Shown one piece after another: positions 34,857 through 37,626 of a stretch of DNA of 37,626 nucleotides. Every line of letters starts with the position of its first letter. The stretch's first letter is position 1. This stretch comes from Paraburkholderia sp. (GTDB lineage: Bacteria > Pseudomonadota > Gammaproteobacteria > Burkholderiales > Burkholderiaceae). A model generated the notes under the pieces. The model saw only the letters and a program-made list of their open reading frames with translations. It had not been told where the DNA came from and ran no database searches. The DNA is taken from positions 1-37,626 of the forward strand of contig JAITTX010000070.1 in the NCBI GenBank assembly GCA_031286755.1, read 5' to 3'. The translations under genes were made by a program, and so were the position numbers.

Positions 34857-35333
34857 TCAACCGGCGCGCGCGAGCCACGTGCGCAGTTCCCGCGCGAACT
34901 GCGCACGCCGATACTGCGGCAAATGCAAACCGACTGCGACCGCCTGGCCGCGGGACACGAGTCGCACCGGATCGCGTGGGGTCGCGCCCGGCTCGACCCT
35001 GACCCAGCGGGGATTGAATTCGAACTGCGTGAGCGCCTCTGCGCTCATCTGCTCGATCACCAGCCGGTTCGGATAAAGCCTGATACGTTCGTAATCGACA
35101 GCATGGCGCGCATAAATGGCAAAGGCGCCCCCTACCACCAACAGATCGATGCCGGTAAACGGCAGTACTAGCCAGGCGCCGCGGATCAACAACAGAACGG
35201 CGATCGCGATGGATACCAGCGCCAGCGATACATAGAACAGCACGAATTGCCTGGGCGAAACCGAGCAGTTGCGTTTCATGGTCCAGTCTTTCAGGACCGG
35301 CTCCGGACTCGCCAGCAGATCAGATGTCTGCAT
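34857..35333 (-). CDS. DUF2244 membrane protein
   Basis: The 158-residue protein has two close helices (about 28-50 and 53-73: FVLFYVSLALVSIAIAVLLL, then AWLVLPFTGIDLLVVGGAFA), followed by a cytosolic beta-rich domain with YERIRLYPNRLVIEQ. This is the DUF2244 pattern. The family is often next to cox genes in proteobacteria but has no known role. ATG 35333 follows GGGGAGG. It is upstream of coxB, 130 nt away, in the same direction, with the best promoter of the region before it. Confidence 0.87.
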   Translation of the reverse strand: MQTSDLLASPEPVLKDWTMKRNCSVSPRQFVLFYVSLALVSIAIAVLLLIRGAWLVLPFTGIDLLVVGGAFAIYARHAVDYERIRLYPNRLVIEQMSAEALTQFEFNPRWVRVEPGATPRDPVRLVSRGQAVAVGLHLPQYRRAQFARELRTWLARAG

Positions 35334-35453
35334 TGCTCGCCTCCCCTACTGCAACATCCGCAGACTATCGCCGCTTGCTGCCTTACACAACTGCGGGAGA
35401 TCTGGACTTGCTGCGTCAGATTTAGGGACGGCAATCAGTACAGCAACCGACGC

Positions 35454-35482
35454 ATTATAGGCGTGATCCCAAGCACTCACAA
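35454..35482 (-). promoter_or_regulatory. Promoter of DUF2244 and possibly the cox operon
   Basis: On the minus strand TTGTGA (35482-35477) and a perfect TATAAT (35459-35454) are 17 nt apart. The start would lie near 35447, about 114 nt before DUF2244. I see no comparably good promoter in the 130 nt before coxB. Confidence 0.65.
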
Positions 35483-35598
35483 GCAAGCCACAAACTGCCT
35501 AAAACCCAATACTGGCGGGACTCTCAGCGGTTTTTCGAGAATTTTTCGAGGGCTTTTCAGGCGCTAATTTCAGGCATAACGAAAGCCCCCTTACCACG

Positions 35599-36603
35599 TT
35601 AGCGATTCCTGGTCGGACCGCGCCCGATATCTTCTATGCGCACGATGCCATGTCCTTCCGCTGTCGTGCGCGGCACGGCCTTCCACGCGTGTCCGTAAAT
35701 GATTTCGAAGGTGAGAGCAATCGTACCTGCGTTGGGCCCATCCTTCAAACGGCGTGCCTCCAGCGCTGCGGCGAGCGCGCGATTGAGGCGCCGCGATGCT
35801 AGCCCTTCGGCTTGATCGGCTTGATGCTCTTCGCCCGCGAAGGCACGGCTAAACGGATACGCGCCCCAGCGGCGCACGTCGGCAAGCAGTTTTTCGGGCG
35901 TCTTGTAGGTGACGGTGAGCGTCTCCTGGTCCATCACCGGAATCTCGAAACCGTTCTCGACGAGCATGTCGCCGAGATCGTGCATGTCGACGAAGTCGAT
36001 CACGTGAGGCCGCGTGGGCACCCCATGCGCCGCCTCGACTTCGGCCCAGGCGCCGCGCAGCTCCTTGAGCGTGTCGGGACCGAGCGTGCTGAACATGAGC
36101 AGGCCGTTCACCTTGAGCACACGCTGCCACTCGCCGAACACGAGGTCGGGACGCGGATGCCAGTGCAAGGCGAGATTCGACCAGAGCAATTCGAACGCGC
36201 CGTGCGCAAACGGCAACTCGGCGAAGTCGGCCTGCGCGAAACGCGGGCCGCGCGCGCCGAGCGCACGGCCAATCGATGCGGGAAGAAAGCGCCGCCAGCT
36301 CGTGTCGCCGGCGTCGTGCGCACGGGCGCGCTCGAGCATGGCGAAAGAAAGGTCGGTGCCGAACACGGGCGCTTCGGGGAAGCGCTCGCGCAAATTGGGA
36401 AGGTCGTCGCCGGGGCCGCAGCCCATGTCGAGCACGCTCGCAGGACTCACCTTGATGTACTCGAGGCGTTCGCGCATGCGTTCGGAGATTTCGCGCGGCA
36501 GGAACGCGACCTCGTCGAACGTCGCCGCGCGACGGTCGAATATCCGTCGCAGATAGCGCGAATCGTAGGCCGGACGGCCGGGTCTTGGGTGAGACGGAGA
36601 CAT
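35599..36603 (-). CDS. SAM-dependent methyltransferase, BioC-like
   Basis: The 334-residue protein has an N-terminal block YLRRIFDRRAATFDEVAFLP, common in BioC and UbiE/COQ5 relatives, then the SAM motif I VLDMGCGPGDDLPNL (about 57-71), FGTDLSFAMLERAR, and LLWSNLALHWHPRPDL, which resembles the BioC post-III motif. BioC methylates malonyl-ACP to prime biotin synthesis. No other bio gene is nearby and the C-terminal part is longer than in E. coli BioC, so an alternative target is possible. It starts 90 nt from the divergent comF. No Shine-Dalgarno sequence is visible at ATG 36603. Confidence 0.8.
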   Translation of the reverse strand: MSPSHPRPGRPAYDSRYLRRIFDRRAATFDEVAFLPREISERMRERLEYIKVSPASVLDMGCGPGDDLPNLRERFPEAPVFGTDLSFAMLERARAHDAGDTSWRRFLPASIGRALGARGPRFAQADFAELPFAHGAFELLWSNLALHWHPRPDLVFGEWQRVLKVNGLLMFSTLGPDTLKELRGAWAEVEAAHGVPTRPHVIDFVDMHDLGDMLVENGFEIPVMDQETLTVTYKTPEKLLADVRRWGAYPFSRAFAGEEHQADQAEGLASRRLNRALAAALEARRLKDGPNAGTIALTFEIIYGHAWKAVPRTTAEGHGIVRIEDIGRGPTRNR

Positions 36604-36629
36604 GTCGGTCGTATTGGCGAAGTGTGCGA

Positions 36630-36637
36630 AGTATACT
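36630..36637. promoter_or_regulatory. Palindromic AGTATACT in the methyltransferase-comF gap
   Basis: The palindrome holds a TATACT -10-like hexamer on both strands, between divergent genes. No good -35 is seen on either side, so it is only a weak promoter candidate. Confidence 0.3.
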
Positions 36638-36693
36638 CGCTCACTCTTATTCTTTCAGTCGCGAGTCCCGAGCCGGGTTCGGGCCGTCCTTCA

Positions 36694-37617
36694 ATGCCGC
36701 AGCAGCCTCCACCCTTGCCCACTTCGGCCTCACGCCAGTCGCCCGCCTCGCGACGCCGCTGCCTGGCGGAAAAAGCCGGGGCGAAAGCGCAGGCTATGCG
36801 GCACGCAATGGCGCGCGTCAGGCAGCGAGTACGGGCGCATTGGCCACGGCTCGCCGAGTTCGTGCTGCCCAATCTGTGTCCATTATGCGGCAATTTGTCG
36901 CGCCAAACTCGCAGCGTGACCAACGGCATGCTCAACGACACGCGCGTCGTGCTATGTGCGGCTTGCGATGCGGCGTACTGGAACGAGGCGCGTCTGCGCT
37001 GCACCGTTTGCGCGCTGCCCCTCTCGGGCATGCGTCGCGCCATGCGGCACGCGCGGGCGGGCGATCGCTACCGATGTGACGCTTGCGTGAAAACACCGCC
37101 CGCGTTCGACGCGACGCTCGCGCTCGCGGACTATCGCGCGCCGCTCGACGCGCTCGCGCTCGGCCTGAAATTTCACGCGCGGCTCGCGCTCGGCGAGGAG
37201 TTCGCGCGGCGTCTCGCGCAAGCGGCCGTCGACGTTCTGGATACCGCCGACGCGCCCGATCTCATCGTGCCAGTGCCGCTTTCGCGCGAGCGTCTGATCG
37301 AGCGCGGCTACAACCAGGCGTGGGAAATCGCCCGGCCGCTCGCCCAGGCGTTCGGCACGCGCGCCGACGCCACGCTGGTGCGCCGCACGCTGCATACGGC
37401 GGCGCAATCGAGGCTCGACCGCGAGACACGCCGCCGCAACGTGGGCCGCGCGTTCGCGCTCACGCGCGCGAGCCATGGGCTCGGTGGCCTGCACGTGGGC
37501 GTGGTCGACGACGTGATGACCTCGGGTGCGACGCTCGACGCGCTCGCGCATACGCTAAAGGCCGCGGGCGCGCGCCGCGTGACCAACTTCGTCGCGCTGC
37601 GCACGCCGAAGGACTGA
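36694..37617 (+). CDS. comF: ComF family phosphoribosyltransferase-like protein
   Basis: ComF proteins are needed for DNA uptake in naturally competent bacteria, although most carriers are not known to be competent. The 307-residue product has a low-complexity Pro/Ser/Arg N-terminus, then the double zinc-ribbon region with CPLC (Cys62, Cys65), CAAC (Cys88, Cys91), CTVC (Cys103, Cys106) and a later CDAC. The type I PRTase domain follows with VPVPLSRERLIERGYNQA and the PRPP loop VGVVDDVMTSGATL. ATG 36694 is the longest sensible start; ATG 36796 would drop the low-complexity tail. No Shine-Dalgarno sequence is seen at 36694. Confidence 0.92.
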   Translation: MPQQPPPLPTSASRQSPASRRRCLAEKAGAKAQAMRHAMARVRQRVRAHWPRLAEFVLPNLCPLCGNLSRQTRSVTNGMLNDTRVVLCAACDAAYWNEARLRCTVCALPLSGMRRAMRHARAGDRYRCDACVKTPPAFDATLALADYRAPLDALALGLKFHARLALGEEFARRLAQAAVDVLDTADAPDLIVPVPLSRERLIERGYNQAWEIARPLAQAFGTRADATLVRRTLHTAAQSRLDRETRRRNVGRAFALTRASHGLGGLHVGVVDDVMTSGATLDALAHTLKAAGARRVTNFVALRTPKD

Positions 37618-37626
37618 ACGCCGCCC

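Noticed and set aside
35812..36693. Upstream extension of the comF frame
   Set aside because: It is antisense to the methyltransferase gene and has no ComF similarity; the ComF domains begin after 36694.

Overview
The window is a GC-rich chromosomal segment from a betaproteobacterium. The protein sequences and the gene order (lolB-ispE-tRNA-Gln-prs-rplY-pth, then the cytochrome c oxidase biogenesis cluster) point to Burkholderiaceae of the Burkholderia/Paraburkholderia/Caballeronia type. Most of it is core genome. I see no prophage, insertion sequence, CRISPR array or rRNA.

Layout. (1) 1-4950, plus strand: the end of lolB, ispE, tRNA-Gln(UUG), prs, rplY (L25/Ctc), pth and hisC, closed by a bidirectional terminator. 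(2) 4983-6652, minus strand: a YfhL-type ferredoxin, coaD and rsmD. (3) 6934-8188: ftsY with its terminator. (4) 8216-9592, minus strand: a zeta-class GST isomerase and a fumarylacetoacetate/fumarylpyruvate hydrolase, an aromatic ring-cleavage pair. (5) 9857-12954, plus strand: a ybiB-like gene, then a leucine-responsive leader, a 67-residue membrane ORF and leuA. (6) 13199-13582: a small DUF4440 protein. (7) 14071-15094: rpoH under a perfect CIRCE element. (8) 15227-22955, minus strand: an N-acetylglucosamine module with a GntR/UTRA regulator, nagA, a SIS-type glucosamine-6-phosphate deaminase, an EIIA-HPr-EI fusion and the NagE permease. (9) 23333-24148: an orphan MetQ-like binding protein. 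(10) 24376-35333: the aa3 cytochrome c oxidase structural and assembly genes, coxB-ctaD-small protein-ctaG-DUF2970-coxC and SURF1-Sco-like-ctaA-ctaB-sco, with a DUF2244 gene in front and one small membrane gene running the other way. (11) 35599-37617: a BioC-like methyltransferase diverging from comF.

How the parts work together. The nag module is self-contained: PEP phosphate passes through the EI, HPr and EIIA domains of one polypeptide to NagE, which imports GlcNAc as GlcNAc-6-P; NagA deacetylates it and the SIS enzyme deaminates it to fructose-6-P. The oxidase cluster holds the three core subunits plus heme A synthesis (ctaA, ctaB), copper delivery (ctaG, sco) and SURF1.

The most interesting signals are regulatory or architectural: a leucine leader peptide with four rare CUA codons and mutually exclusive RNA pairings ahead of leuA; a 67-codon membrane ORF overlapping leuA; CIRCE over the rpoH promoter; a second EIIB domain in NagE without its catalytic Cys; a CoxB-cytochrome c-OmpA fusion; a (KGAPx)n repeat in a Sco-like protein; an AT-rich patch with a promoter inside ispE; and an apparent stop loss joining lolB to ispE. 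I found no wholly unknown multi-gene system.
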